A stretch of 11,012 nucleotides of DNA, from the NCBI GenBank assembly GCA_001767575.1, contig MELI01000105.1, positions 14,988 through 25,999 of the forward strand, written 5' to 3'. Every line of letters starts with the position of its first letter. Position 1 is the first letter of the stretch. This document shows, in pieces, positions 1 to 7,454 of the stretch. The translations under genes were made by a program, and so were the position numbers. The notes beneath the pieces were generated by a model. The model was not told the DNA's origin and ran no database searches. It saw nothing but the letters and a program-made list of their open reading frames with translations. The DNA is from Candidatus Aquicultor primus (lineage in GTDB: Bacteria; Actinomycetota; Aquicultoria; Aquicultorales; Aquicultoraceae).

Positions 1-1
1 C

Positions 2-817
2 GAAACCGAACTCATCAAACCGATTCTGCTCAAAGGGCGGTGGCTCGTAGCCTCCGATAAAAACGAGGTCGTCGTCAACACCGACCTGCTCAAGGATGAG
101 CCGGATATCGAAATCGGCGACGAACTCGATTTGAAGATCGGGGGGCGCCTTACTAAGTGGCAAGTAGTGGGCGTAGTCAAAGGTCAACTGGCCGGACCAC
201 TTATATACGCCAACCAACCCTTCTTGTCACAGTTGACCAAGGATGCCGGCCGCGCGACTTTCGTTGTAGTCAAAACAGACCAGCACGACCCCGCATCTCA
301 GCTGGCAATTGCCAAGCAACTGGAGGAACGTTTTAAAAGCGTGGGTGTTCGTGTAAGCGGTACCGAGACAAACGGTGAGATACGCTCGCGCATCGAGTTG
401 CAGTTCAACATCATCGTCATCTTTCTCTTTATTATGTCGGTACTCCTTGCCATAGTCGGCGGTCTGGGCTTGATGGGTACTATGAGCATCAATGCCCTGG
501 AGCGCACCCGGGAGATAGGAGTAATGCGTGCCATCGGCGCTTCAAATATATCTGTCGTCAAAGTCTTTGTCGTAGAAGGCATCATCATCGGCACATTAAG
601 CTGGCTCTTGGGAACGATTCTGTCCCTCCCGCTGAGCCGCGTCCTCAGCCACCTGGTGGGAGTGGCTTTCCTGAAGGTCCCCCTCGACTACAAATTCTCC
701 ATGGCCGGTGTTTTCATCTGGTTCGCCATCATCCTCTTGATTTCGACACTCGCAAGCCTGCTGCCCGCGTATAAGGCGGCGCGGTTGAGTGTGCGCGAAA
801 TACTCGGTTATGAATGA
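2..817 (+). CDS. ABC transporter permease, MacB/FtsX type (3' part)
   Basis: This is the C-terminal part of an inner-membrane permease of the MacB/FtsX superfamily, which works with an ATPase in export or lipoprotein/envelope transport. The frame is open from base 2, so the real start lies outside the window. A TTG at 131 is only an internal codon, because the frame before it reads as ordinary protein (ending in an IEIGDELDLKIGGR-like beta-rich stretch). The visible part has the end of the extracytoplasmic MacB-like domain, then an FtsX domain: a first helix (IIVIFLFIMSVLLAIVGG), the family's conserved cytoplasmic loop (ALERTREIGVMRAIGAS), a second helix (GIIIGTLSWLLGTILSLPL), a third helix (GVFIWFAIILLISTLASLLP) and the usual PAYKAARLSVREIL tail. 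The C-terminus is complete at a TGA. The ATPase partner is probably upstream, outside the window. The substrate cannot be told from this part. Confidence 0.93.
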   Translation, partial: ETELIKPILLKGRWLVASDKNEVVVNTDLLKDEPDIEIGDELDLKIGGRLTKWQVVGVVKGQLAGPLIYANQPFLSQLTKDAGRATFVVVKTDQHDPASQLAIAKQLEERFKSVGVRVSGTETNGEIRSRIELQFNIIVIFLFIMSVLLAIVGGLGLMGTMSINALERTREIGVMRAIGASNISVVKVFVVEGIIIGTLSWLLGTILSLPLSRVLSHLVGVAFLKVPLDYKFSMAGVFIWFAIILLISTLASLLPAYKAARLSVREILGYE

Positions 818-857
818 TTCCGCTGCTTCGCCGGCAAGCACTATCTGTGGTTAAATA

Positions 858-866
858 TGTTAAGAT
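858..866 (+). promoter_or_regulatory. candidate extended -10 promoter for the zinc-ribbon gene
   Basis: TGtTAAGAT (TG at 858-859, hexamer TAAGAT at 861-866) matches an extended -10 element, with 4 of 6 hexamer positions. No good -35 is seen, as expected for this class. It would give a leader of about 55 nt before the GTG at 929. A weak inverted repeat (CTATCT 841-846, AGATAG 863-868) overlaps it and could be an operator or chance. Confidence 0.35.
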
Positions 867-928
867 AGCTGGTAGAACGACTACCGAGCAAGGTCCGACG
901 ACTGGACGCGCGCTTGCTGGAGGATTGA

Positions 929-1192
929 GTGGGGACACAGGGCAAGGGCAACATCTATCACATTAAAATATACTGCGCGCAGTGCAATACCTACCTCTTC
1001 AAATACAGAAAAGAAAAGAGGGGCTCACTGGTTAGATGCTACATCGACAATATTGTCGACGACAACACCAAGGGCGACCTTAAATGCCCGGGCTGCTTAC
1101 AAGAGTTCGCAAGGTTTAAGATAGAGAAAACGCGTCCCGCCAACAGGATGATCCAAGGTAAGATTTTTATCAAAGGTCACCTTAAGAAATAG
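929..1192 (+). CDS. small zinc-ribbon protein, function unknown
   Basis: This is an 87-residue basic protein with two CxxC knuckles, CAQC at residues 16-19 and CPGC at 53-56. They are spaced as in a zinc ribbon, so one bound Zn is likely; a further Cys37 lies between them. There is no signal peptide or membrane helix, so it is probably cytosolic. The lysine-rich C-terminal tail (residues 63-87) could contact nucleic acid, but that is inference. The GTG start is supported by GGAGG at 919-923 with a 5-nt spacer. It stands alone between the ABC permease and a convergent small gene, with its own possible extended -10 promoter. Similar small two-CxxC proteins are widespread as uncharacterised hypotheticals. 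I do not recognise a named family with certainty. Confidence 0.8.
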   Translation: MGTQGKGNIYHIKIYCAQCNTYLFKYRKEKRGSLVRCYIDNIVDDNTKGDLKCPGCLQEFARFKIEKTRPANRMIQGKIFIKGHLKK

Positions 1193-1240
1193 GGTCGCAG
1201 GTTGCGCCGATTTTGCCTGTCCGATGAGTTGTTGAAAGGT

Positions 1241-1471
1241 CTATCCTACAAACAGAGGTCTTAAGACCATGTCCGCGCGACCCAGGTCGTCGCCGTTAAT
1301 GTAGAGATCGACCGGCTTAAAGTCCGAGCGGCCCAAATAGTCGGTGATTGCTTTGTCATCGGTTGCGGAAACCACCTTGAATTGAACCTCTGCTCGCTCG
1401 AGAATCTTCATGATGGCCTGCGCGTCTGCTACAGTGTAAGATGTGTGTAATTTTACGTTCTCGATTGTCAC
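1241..1471 (-). CDS. small DUF2007-like putative signal-transducing protein
   Basis: This is a 76-residue acidic soluble protein. It starts at GTG with a strong GGAGGGG site six bases upstream, so it is very likely translated. The pattern is a short strand (VKLHTSY), a helix that counts along a sequence (VADAQAIMKILERAEVQFKV), a variable middle, then a strand (VDLYINGDDLGRADMVL) and a helix. That is the beta-alpha-beta layout of DUF2007/ACT-like small proteins, in which the helix typically begins with an Ala/Asp-Ala pair and the end reads as 'V.V...D...A'. This match is from pattern memory and is tentative. There are no cysteines and no membrane segment. It is convergent with the zinc-ribbon gene (48 nt between stops) and 220 nt downstream of the LuxR pair, probably with its own promoter. 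Confidence 0.7.
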   Translation of the reverse strand: MTIENVKLHTSYTVADAQAIMKILERAEVQFKVVSATDDKAITDYLGRSDFKPVDLYINGDDLGRADMVLRPLFVG

Positions 1472-1585
1472 GATAAACCCCTCCAGCTAGTTGCCAATTC
1501 TGTGCCTTGAAAAGTGCGGCAGTAGCGTTAGAGCTCTTGTATCGCCTTCACTAACCTCGGCATAAGCAGATAATAGGTAGAGTCT

Positions 1586-1613
1586 ACGTTAAAACGAGAC
1601 GCCGGTCTGTCAA
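1586..1613 (-). promoter_or_regulatory. candidate sigma70-like promoter for the DUF2007-like gene
   Basis: On the minus strand there is a perfect TTGACA (1613-1608), a 16-bp spacer and TAACGT (1591-1586, 3 of 6 positions). The poor -10 lowers confidence. It would leave a leader of about 110 nt before the GTG at 1471. A separate perfect TATAAT lies further upstream (1630-1625) without a convincing -35. Beyond these motifs I see no gene or clear terminator in 1472-1691. Confidence 0.3.
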
Positions 1614-1691
1614 CCAAAGTCCTAATTATAGCGATATTTTGCCATCTAAGGGCTCAATTCATCAATATTAGCAATCATGAGGCTCTAGAGA

Positions 1692-2471
1692 TTAGAGTTT
1701 AGCGGGCAACCGCTGCAACATCGCTTCAGAGCGAGACCTGACACCGAGCTTCTTATAGATGCTGTAAAGATGATTTTTTACCGTCTTCTCCGATAGATAA
1801 AGGGTCGCCGCAATCCCGGCATTGGTCATGCCTCGATGCAAGAGCACAAGAACTTCTGATTCGCGGGTTGTGAGACTATGCTGTCGCTCGGCGGCCTCGA
1901 GCAATATATGGGTTTCGTCAATATACGTACGCATCTGGGCAGTAGACGTCTTGACGGTTTCGATTTTCTTCATGACGCACGCCGGATACCCAAAAAACAG
2001 GACTACCAAAAAGAACGCGACATAGTTCGAGAGCAGCGAATCAATCTGATGATTGCGGATAACGCCGGCCACCAGCCCCTCGCTGGCAAGAAGTCCAAGC
2101 GTATAATAAGCGCTGAACACCACGGTTGCCATAACACTTCTTCTCATGCTCACAAAAAACGGGAAGACCATCAAGCAGGTGTATGCATACACATAATAGG
2201 AACTCTTCCAAGCTCCGCCCGTAACAGCAATAAGCGCTCCCGCGACAAACAGGTCGATGTGGAGCAAGAGGGGCCGCCCTTTGACGAAATCGGTGACTCT
2301 GCCCCAAAACATCGTCAGCACAAAGACATACGCTAATAACCCCAAAAATATCACCGGCGGGCCGATATCCAGTCCGAGCGCCGAAATTATCGCGATGTGC
2401 AGCAACGCGGCCCAGCGCAAAATCAGTAAGTATACCAAGTTATTTCTGACGTCAAATAGCATCTTTTCCAT
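1692..2471 (-). CDS. membrane-anchored LuxR-family regulator (second of tandem pair)
   Basis: This is a 259-residue one-component transcription regulator. The N-terminus holds about six hydrophobic segments (roughly 12-30, 38-56, 69-85, 93-109, 113-135, 148-167). The motif VTGGAWKSSYYVYAY at 83-97 resembles the 'TGG..SPYYlY' turn found in the six-helix sensor region of some Gram-positive histidine kinases. A short linker (168-198) leads to a LuxR/GerE helix-turn-helix at 200-254 (LTTRESEVL, then AATLYLSEKTVKNHL, then YKKLGVRSRSEA). No kinase, receiver, PAS or GAF domain is present. The ATG at 2471 lies 20 nt inside the upstream paralogue and has no clear Shine-Dalgarno site, so translation is probably coupled. 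The signal sensed and the target genes are unknown. Confidence 0.9.
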   Translation of the reverse strand: MEKMLFDVRNNLVYLLILRWAALLHIAIISALGLDIGPPVIFLGLLAYVFVLTMFWGRVTDFVKGRPLLLHIDLFVAGALIAVTGGAWKSSYYVYAYTCLMVFPFFVSMRRSVMATVVFSAYYTLGLLASEGLVAGVIRNHQIDSLLSNYVAFFLVVLFFGYPACVMKKIETVKTSTAQMRTYIDETHILLEAAERQHSLTTRESEVLVLLHRGMTNAGIAATLYLSEKTVKNHLYSIYKKLGVRSRSEAMLQRLPAKL

Positions 2472-3243
2472 GGGTTACCAACTTTAAGATCGCGTCATCT
2501 CTTGAGACGACGCCGAGTTTCCTATAAGAACGGCTTAAATGAGTCTTAACAGTATTTGTCGATATCTTGAGGTCCCGGGCAATATTCTCGATTTTCTTCC
2601 CATCGAGCGCGTGCAATAACACCTCTTGCTCACGCGGCGAAAGGTCGCTCGGTCCGAGCATGGCAGCGAGTCGCTCGGTCGCCGATTTAAGCTTGCTTCT
2701 GACCTCACCCCTGCTAGTATCTGCGATATCAAGTGCCGCTAGCAATCTCGACAGATATGCAAACGATAACGCGGTCAAATAAAAAAAAGTTATATCGGTA
2801 GCGAGATGTTCCCCCAATTCGACGATTTTAGCAATCGTATAACCGGCATTGCTTACGACCCAGAGCCAAATAATACTCTGGATGGACGCGAGAACGAGCG
2901 CACCGCGATAAGCGAAGACAAATGATCCAATCATCATCGTGCTAAATACGTATAGATAATACGGGCTCTCGAACCCACCCGTGCTGATAAGCAGGTATAA
3001 ATTGAAAGCGACATCAATAGATAGCAGGTAGGGGCGCGACTCCAATAGGGGCAGGGTTTTTGCGCGGAATCTCATTACGAATGCGTTATAGAACAACGCC
3101 GCAACTAATGGCACTAGCGCCATAACTGTAATACCGGTTGCGGTTAATACTGCGACTAGCGCGAGCGTCGCTATCCGGTACCAGAAAAGAAATGAGGTTA
3201 TCTTCTCTCTCACTTCGAGAGAGGCGTTCTCGCTCGATATCAT
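2452..3243 (-). CDS. membrane-anchored LuxR-family regulator (first of tandem pair)
   Basis: This is a 263-residue protein with the same plan as its downstream neighbour. About six hydrophobic segments lie at 17-40, 42-58, 74-89, 94-112, 116-135 and 150-170, with the shared motif STGGFESPYYLYVF at 87-100. A charged linker (173-196) leads to a LuxR/GerE helix-turn-helix at 200-254 (DLSPREQEVL, ARDLKISTNTVKTHL, YRKLGVVSRDDA). The shared motif, equal HTH position (residue 200 in both) and gene overlap suggest an old tandem duplication; the rest has diverged strongly. The HTH proline (SPRE) is kept here but replaced by threonine (TTRE) in the second copy. A plausible promoter with three repeat copies lies directly upstream, which fits autoregulation. 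There is no phosphorylation domain, so the ligand or membrane state is probably sensed directly. Confidence 0.9.
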   Translation of the reverse strand: MISSENASLEVREKITSFLFWYRIATLALVAVLTATGITVMALVPLVAALFYNAFVMRFRAKTLPLLESRPYLLSIDVAFNLYLLISTGGFESPYYLYVFSTMMIGSFVFAYRGALVLASIQSIIWLWVVSNAGYTIAKIVELGEHLATDITFFYLTALSFAYLSRLLAALDIADTSRGEVRSKLKSATERLAAMLGPSDLSPREQEVLLHALDGKKIENIARDLKISTNTVKTHLSRSYRKLGVVSRDDAILKLVTHGKDAI

Positions 3244-3284
3244 AGATTCGTCTTTGTGTTATGAACCCGATAGTCTTACCCTCT

Positions 3285-3313
3285 ATGGTATCAAGCGCTG
3301 TACCCGCTATCAA
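3285..3313 (-). promoter_or_regulatory. candidate sigma70-like promoter of the LuxR pair
   Basis: Minus-strand TTGATA (3313-3308, 5 of 6 positions), a 17-bp spacer, and TACCAT (3290-3285, 4 of 6). The expected start of transcription is about 35 nt before the ATG at 3243. The -35 is embedded in one copy of the 9-nt repeat described at 3290-3348. This supports independent expression of the regulators despite following the mutase gene on the same strand. Confidence 0.5.
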
Positions 3314-3348
3314 GAGCGTTTCCTATGTTTAGCCGTATAATCAAGAGC
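3290..3348 (-). repeat. three-copy direct repeat upstream of the LuxR pair
   Basis: On the minus strand, GCTCTTGAT occurs exactly at 3348-3340 and 3317-3309, and as GCGCTTGAT (8 of 9) at 3298-3290. Start-to-start distances are 31 and 19 nt, close to three and two helical turns. The middle copy covers the -35 and the last copy touches the -10. This is compatible with binding sites for a regulator, perhaps one of the LuxR proteins. Chance is not excluded for so short a motif. Confidence 0.45.
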
Positions 3349-3377
3349 ATGCCGGTTCCCGCAATTATATACCCAGG

Positions 3378-4796
3378 CTAGGATGCGATGACCTTCGAAG
3401 CATAACTCTCGAGCGCGCTGAAACGAGCTGTGTCGCGGGATTCGATATAGATACGAACCAGGGGCTCGGTTCCTGATGGACGTGCCAGCAACCAATCCCC
3501 GCTCTCCAGAACCAGCTTGATGCCGTCTACGGTGCGCACCTCTGCGACTTTGTCGCCTGATATGTCGGCCGGCGGGTTGTCCCTCAGACTCTTCAAAACC
3601 TCATCCTTTTTGTCCGCCGCCAAATGCAAGTCGAGCCTCGTCGTGTAGAATCTGCCGTACTTCCCGTATATCTCAGCGAGTATGTCGCTCAGCGATTTTT
3701 CCTCGTATGCTACCATCTCGGCCAAGAGTAAGTCGGCCAGCAGCCCGTCTTTTTCGGGAATATGACCCAGGATGCTCAACCCCCCGCTCTCCTCGCCTCC
3801 TACGACTACCGGACGCTCCATCATCACCTGCGCGATGTACTTGAAGCCGACCGGCGTCTCGACTACCTCAGTGCCGTAGTCCCGGGCGATTTCATCGAGA
3901 AGGTGGGTCGTGGCAACGGTGCGCACAAGACAACCCTTGACGCCCCGGTTCTTCAGAAGATGGACTGCGACTAAGCTCAATACCTGGTTCGCGGTTATAT
4001 AGGTGCCGTCATGGTCGATTGCACCAAACCTGTCTGCATCACCATCGAGCGCCAGACCTAAATCCGCTTCGCTCTTAAGCACACGGTCGCGCAACTCCGT
4101 AAGGTGTTTTTCACTCGGGTCCGGATACGAACCCCCGAAAAGCGTGTCCCGAAAGTTGTGTATGGTATCAACAGCGCAACCGGCCTGCACGAGCACTTTA
4201 TCCATCAAGCCCTGCCCGGCGCCGAACATCGGGTCGAGAATGATGCGTAGCTTTTTCTGGCGCAATCTATCGAAATCTATAAGGGACGAAATTTGCTTCA
4301 CATATTCCGTATACGGGTCGATATCGCGCACCAGCGAAGCTCCCTCGATGGGGGCTTGGAGAATACGGCCGCTCGCAATAATCTGGGCTATAAACCCTTC
4401 TATCTTGCCGGTTATCTCAGGGCTTGCAGGGCCCGCATACTCGGGGATGAATTTGATGCCGTTATATTCAGGCGGGTTATGGCTTGCGGTCAGCATTATA
4501 GCGCCCGCCGCCCCGTAAACCTTTATCGAAAAAGCTGTGAGCGGTGTCGGCAGCGCTCTTCTTGGCATAAAAACGGGGACCCCATTGCCGACCATGATGG
4601 ATGCGCACTCTTGAGCGAACCTCTCCGCGAAAAACCGCGTGTCGTATCCGATGACTATGCCTTTTTCGCCAAGATCCTCGGCCTTGATGTAATCGGCGAT
4701 AGCTTGGGCTACGATTCTTACGTTGGACAAAATGAATGTGTCGTTCATTATCGCGCGCCAACCGTCGGTTCCGAACTTTATTACGGATTCTGCCAT
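3378..4796 (-). CDS. phosphoglucomutase/phosphomannomutase, intact
   Basis: This cytosolic alpha-D-phosphohexomutase interconverts hexose-6-phosphate and hexose-1-phosphate through a phosphoserine and a bisphosphate intermediate. All four active-site signatures are present: the phosphoserine loop TASHNP with Ser105, the Mg loop DGDADR at 251-256, the sugar-specificity loop GEESGG at 334-339, and the phosphate clamp RPSGTEPLVRIYIES at 439-453. FGTDGWR at 8-14 is the usual N-terminal motif. The length of 472 residues is normal for the family. The ATG at 4796 is preferred over the GTG at 4802, because the GAAGGGG site abuts the GTG but lies 5 nt from the ATG. It follows the nucleotidyltransferase fusion by 30 nt, so the pair is probably co-transcribed. 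GEESGG is common in enzymes acting on glucose or mannose, so the sequence does not decide the sugar. Confidence 0.95.
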   Translation of the reverse strand: MAESVIKFGTDGWRAIMNDTFILSNVRIVAQAIADYIKAEDLGEKGIVIGYDTRFFAERFAQECASIMVGNGVPVFMPRRALPTPLTAFSIKVYGAAGAIMLTASHNPPEYNGIKFIPEYAGPASPEITGKIEGFIAQIIASGRILQAPIEGASLVRDIDPYTEYVKQISSLIDFDRLRQKKLRIILDPMFGAGQGLMDKVLVQAGCAVDTIHNFRDTLFGGSYPDPSEKHLTELRDRVLKSEADLGLALDGDADRFGAIDHDGTYITANQVLSLVAVHLLKNRGVKGCLVRTVATTHLLDEIARDYGTEVVETPVGFKYIAQVMMERPVVVGGEESGGLSILGHIPEKDGLLADLLLAEMVAYEEKSLSDILAEIYGKYGRFYTTRLDLHLAADKKDEVLKSLRDNPPADISGDKVAEVRTVDGIKLVLESGDWLLARPSGTEPLVRIYIESRDTARFSALESYASKVIAS

Positions 4797-4826
4797 ATCC
4801 ACCCCTTCAGATGCCCTAATGAATAA

Positions 4827-7331
4827 TTACTCTCCGACCTCGATTACCTCTCTGACGAAATCGACAAAATTCTCGACTTCATGGTCGGCGTCTTTCTGGG
4901 TATCGCCCTCCGCATAGATGCTAACCACCGGCTCATCCGGGTCAGGCAAGACCAGTGCCCAGCTCGCAGCATTGTATATCTTTACGCCGTCTATCATCTC
5001 CGCTTCATGGCCCTTGGCTTTCTCGAGCAACCGTCTCATGACCAGCCCCTTCTTGTCCCACGGGCAGAAAGTGTTTGTATGAGCAAGGTGATAAGGCGGC
5101 ATGCCGGCGACTATTTCGGAGAGCGGTCTCTCCGCCGCCGCCAAATATTCCATGAGTTTGAAGAAGCTCACGATTCCATCATATGCCGGCAGGAACCGGG
5201 TGAAAATGTAGCCCCCGCTCTGCGACCCGACAAACATAACGCTGGAGTCGAGCGCCGATTCCATCATTGCGCGCGAGCTGACCTTTGTTCGTATAACACC
5301 TCGGCCGTAACGTTTAGCGATATCCTCGACGACCGACGAAACGTTGAGCGGAACCGCGATTTTACCGATGCTTTGCTCGTAGTTGCAGGTAAGATAGACG
5401 AAGAGGTGAAGTGCATCATCGAGTGAGACCATGCGACCCCTATCGTCTATGATGGTGACTTTCTCGCCACCGCTGTCTATCATGATCCCGAAGTCCGCTT
5501 TGAAGGTGTCGACCAGTCTCGATATCTGCTGAGTAGCCGCGTTTAGCTGGTCGGGCGAGATCGTCGTACGGCGCTCGCTCGTATAGGCGTTCAAGCCCAC
5601 CACATCACAATTGAGCTTCTCCAAGAGGTGTGGCATGATAATCGCAGTGCTGCCGAAAGCGTAATCGACGACTACCTTGAAGCGCCGCCCCTGTATTTTG
5701 TCTATATCCACGCTCTTTAAAACCGCGTCCCTGTAAGCTTCTATCGAGCGCTGCGGAAACTGCGTCTCGCCTATCTGATTGTAGAATACGCGCCTGAAAT
5801 CCTGGCGGTAGAAATATTTCTCGATATCCCGCTGCAATCCCTCTTTAATATCGAGACCGTTGGTGTCGAAGAAGTGTATTTCCAGAGATTGCTGGTCAAA
5901 CGGTGATGTGCGAATATGGATACCTCCGACCTCTTGCCCGGTCTGGATAAGAAACCGGTTTACCGAGGCCGACGTGATGCGCAGATCGTTCGTGGTGATG
6001 CCGGTCGAGTTCAGACCCGCTATCATCGCCCTTTTTATCATTCGGGACGCGCGGCTCGCATCTTGGCTAACCACTACCTGCGCATCGCGCTTGAGCGTGG
6101 TGCCATAAGCCATCGCGAGTTTCATCGCCAGGTCGACCGTTATGTCGACGTTTATCAGACCGCTCACGCCTTTCGCCCCGAAGAGGGTTCTCATGCCGCG
6201 CGATTCCCAGATAAGGTTGCTGTTTACGACCGCCCCGGCATCGACTTTCTTATATGGATATATCTTTACGTCGTGGTTGATGACGGAGTTCTCGCCGAGA
6301 ACCGAGTCGTCGCCAACGACGACTCCCTGCTCTATCCTGACGCCGCTCTTGATATCGCAGCTCTTGCCGATGACCGCGCCGTGAACATGGCAGTGCGACC
6401 CAAGATATGCGTTATCCCAAATAATGCTCCGGTGGGTATGAGCCTTGCTCATCATGAGCACGTTGTTACCGATTACCGAGTATTCGCTGAGCTCGGCTCC
6501 GGCTTCAATCTTGGCGTTTTGCCCGATGACGACCGGCCCCGAGATATCGACGGAAAGGTCGACATCGGCTCCATCGCCAATCCATACGTTGTCGCGCATC
6601 CGTATGCCCGGGGGTTGTAGGTTGGATTTAAGGTCGAGAATGTCTTTGTGCGCCTGCACGTACTGCTCGAAGTTGCCGATGTCGCACCAGTAGCCATCCA
6701 TTACGCAGCCATAGAGCGGCGCTCCTTGTTCGAGCAGCATCGGGAAGAGGTCTTTGCTGAAATCAAACTTCTCGCCCTTGGGGACGTGCTTGAAGATTTC
6801 CGGTTCCAGCACATAAATGCCGGTGTTTACAGTATCACTGAAGACCTGTCCCCAGGTCGGCTTCTCTAAAAACCTGTCTATCTGCCCGGACTCCTCGGTC
6901 ATGACTACGCCAAACTCGAGCGGGTTCTCTACCCGCTTGAGAGCAATTGTGACCATGGCACCTTTTCGTTTGTGAAAATCCATGAGGTATGTGAGGTCAA
7001 AATCGGTTAGCGCGTCGCCGCTTATTACCATAAATGTCTCGTTAAGGAAATCTTCCGCTTCTTTTACGCTACCCGCAGTGCCCATCGGGTAGTCCTCGAT
7101 AGAGTAGTTGAGGTTGATACCGTGAACGGAGCCATCCCCGAAATAGCTTTTGATGAGCTGCGGGAGAAACTGCAGCGTGGCAACGACGTCGGTTGCTCCG
7201 TGATTTCGCAATAGTTCCAAGATATAGTCCATGCAAGGTCTGTTCACTATCGGCACCATGGGCTTGGGCTGATTACTCGTCAGTGGTCTTAGCCTCGTTC
7301 CCTCACCGCCTGCCATGACTACGGCCTTCAT
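4827..7331 (-). CDS. sugar-1-phosphate nucleotidyltransferase fused to degenerate phosphohexomutase
   Basis: This 834-residue fusion is of the type usually annotated as mannose-1-phosphate guanylyltransferase/phosphomannomutase. Residues 1-235 are a nucleotidyltransferase: GGEGTRLRPLT at 8-18 with PKP at 22-24 binds NTP and phosphate, SGDALTDFD at 104-112 includes the metal-binding Asp, and EKP is at 156-158. Residues about 245-375 form hexapeptide repeats of a left-handed beta helix (VIGNNV, VVIGQNA, VIGKSCDI, VVVGDDSVLG). Residues about 380-830 are phosphohexomutase-like, but every catalytic signature has decayed: RTSPFDQQS replaces the serine loop, DSGGEK (619-624) the Mg loop, GSQSGG (702-707) the sugar loop, and LPDPDEP (795-801) the phosphate clamp. 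The first half is therefore probably active and the second probably not. The ATG at 7331 is chosen over an upstream TTG at 7346; a G7 run (7344-7338) serves as its ribosome site. Activity may be on mannose- or glucose-1-phosphate. Confidence 0.92.
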   Translation of the reverse strand: MKAVVMAGGEGTRLRPLTSNQPKPMVPIVNRPCMDYILELLRNHGATDVVATLQFLPQLIKSYFGDGSVHGINLNYSIEDYPMGTAGSVKEAEDFLNETFMVISGDALTDFDLTYLMDFHKRKGAMVTIALKRVENPLEFGVVMTEESGQIDRFLEKPTWGQVFSDTVNTGIYVLEPEIFKHVPKGEKFDFSKDLFPMLLEQGAPLYGCVMDGYWCDIGNFEQYVQAHKDILDLKSNLQPPGIRMRDNVWIGDGADVDLSVDISGPVVIGQNAKIEAGAELSEYSVIGNNVLMMSKAHTHRSIIWDNAYLGSHCHVHGAVIGKSCDIKSGVRIEQGVVVGDDSVLGENSVINHDVKIYPYKKVDAGAVVNSNLIWESRGMRTLFGAKGVSGLINVDITVDLAMKLAMAYGTTLKRDAQVVVSQDASRASRMIKRAMIAGLNSTGITTNDLRITSASVNRFLIQTGQEVGGIHIRTSPFDQQSLEIHFFDTNGLDIKEGLQRDIEKYFYRQDFRRVFYNQIGETQFPQRSIEAYRDAVLKSVDIDKIQGRRFKVVVDYAFGSTAIIMPHLLEKLNCDVVGLNAYTSERRTTISPDQLNAATQQISRLVDTFKADFGIMIDSGGEKVTIIDDRGRMVSLDDALHLFVYLTCNYEQSIGKIAVPLNVSSVVEDIAKRYGRGVIRTKVSSRAMMESALDSSVMFVGSQSGGYIFTRFLPAYDGIVSFFKLMEYLAAAERPLSEIVAGMPPYHLAHTNTFCPWDKKGLVMRRLLEKAKGHEAEMIDGVKIYNAASWALVLPDPDEPVVSIYAEGDTQKDADHEVENFVDFVREVIEVGE

Positions 7332-7454
7332 GTCAATCCCCCCCAATAGTTTTGCTCATAATCTTCGTAATGTTAAATCTAATTTGCTACTTCTCAGCTA
7401 TGCATTAAGGGTCCCCTGGCCAACCTCCTTGACGATTCCTGCTCAATCTTATGC

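Noticed and set aside
824..840. Hairpin TGCTT-CGCCGGC-AAGCA just after the ABC permease stop, considered as a terminator
   Set aside because: The stem is only 5 bp and no T-run follows; CTATCTGTGG comes next. It could stop transcription weakly, but the evidence is too thin to list.
1173..1183. Palindrome AAGGTCACCTT near the end of the zinc-ribbon gene
   Set aside because: It is inside the coding sequence with a 1-nt centre and no T-run, so it is most likely chance.
4796..4802. GTG at 4802 as the start of the intact mutase
   Set aside because: The GAAGGGG ribosome site runs into this GTG, leaving no spacer. The ATG two codons later has a normal 5-nt spacing.
5916..6620. Plus-strand open frame of 234 codons opposite the nucleotidyltransferase fusion
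   Set aside because: It is antisense to the hexapeptide-repeat region, whose repetitive codons keep the opposite frame open. No ribosome site or domain supports it.
7416..7434. Perfect AAGGAGG on the minus strand between the MBL gene and the fusion, considered as the ribosome site of a hidden small gene
   Set aside because: No start codon falls 4-10 nt after it. The next ATG is about 18 nt away and opens only a three-codon frame. It has slight likeness to the pgsA-flanking elements, but not enough to call a third copy.
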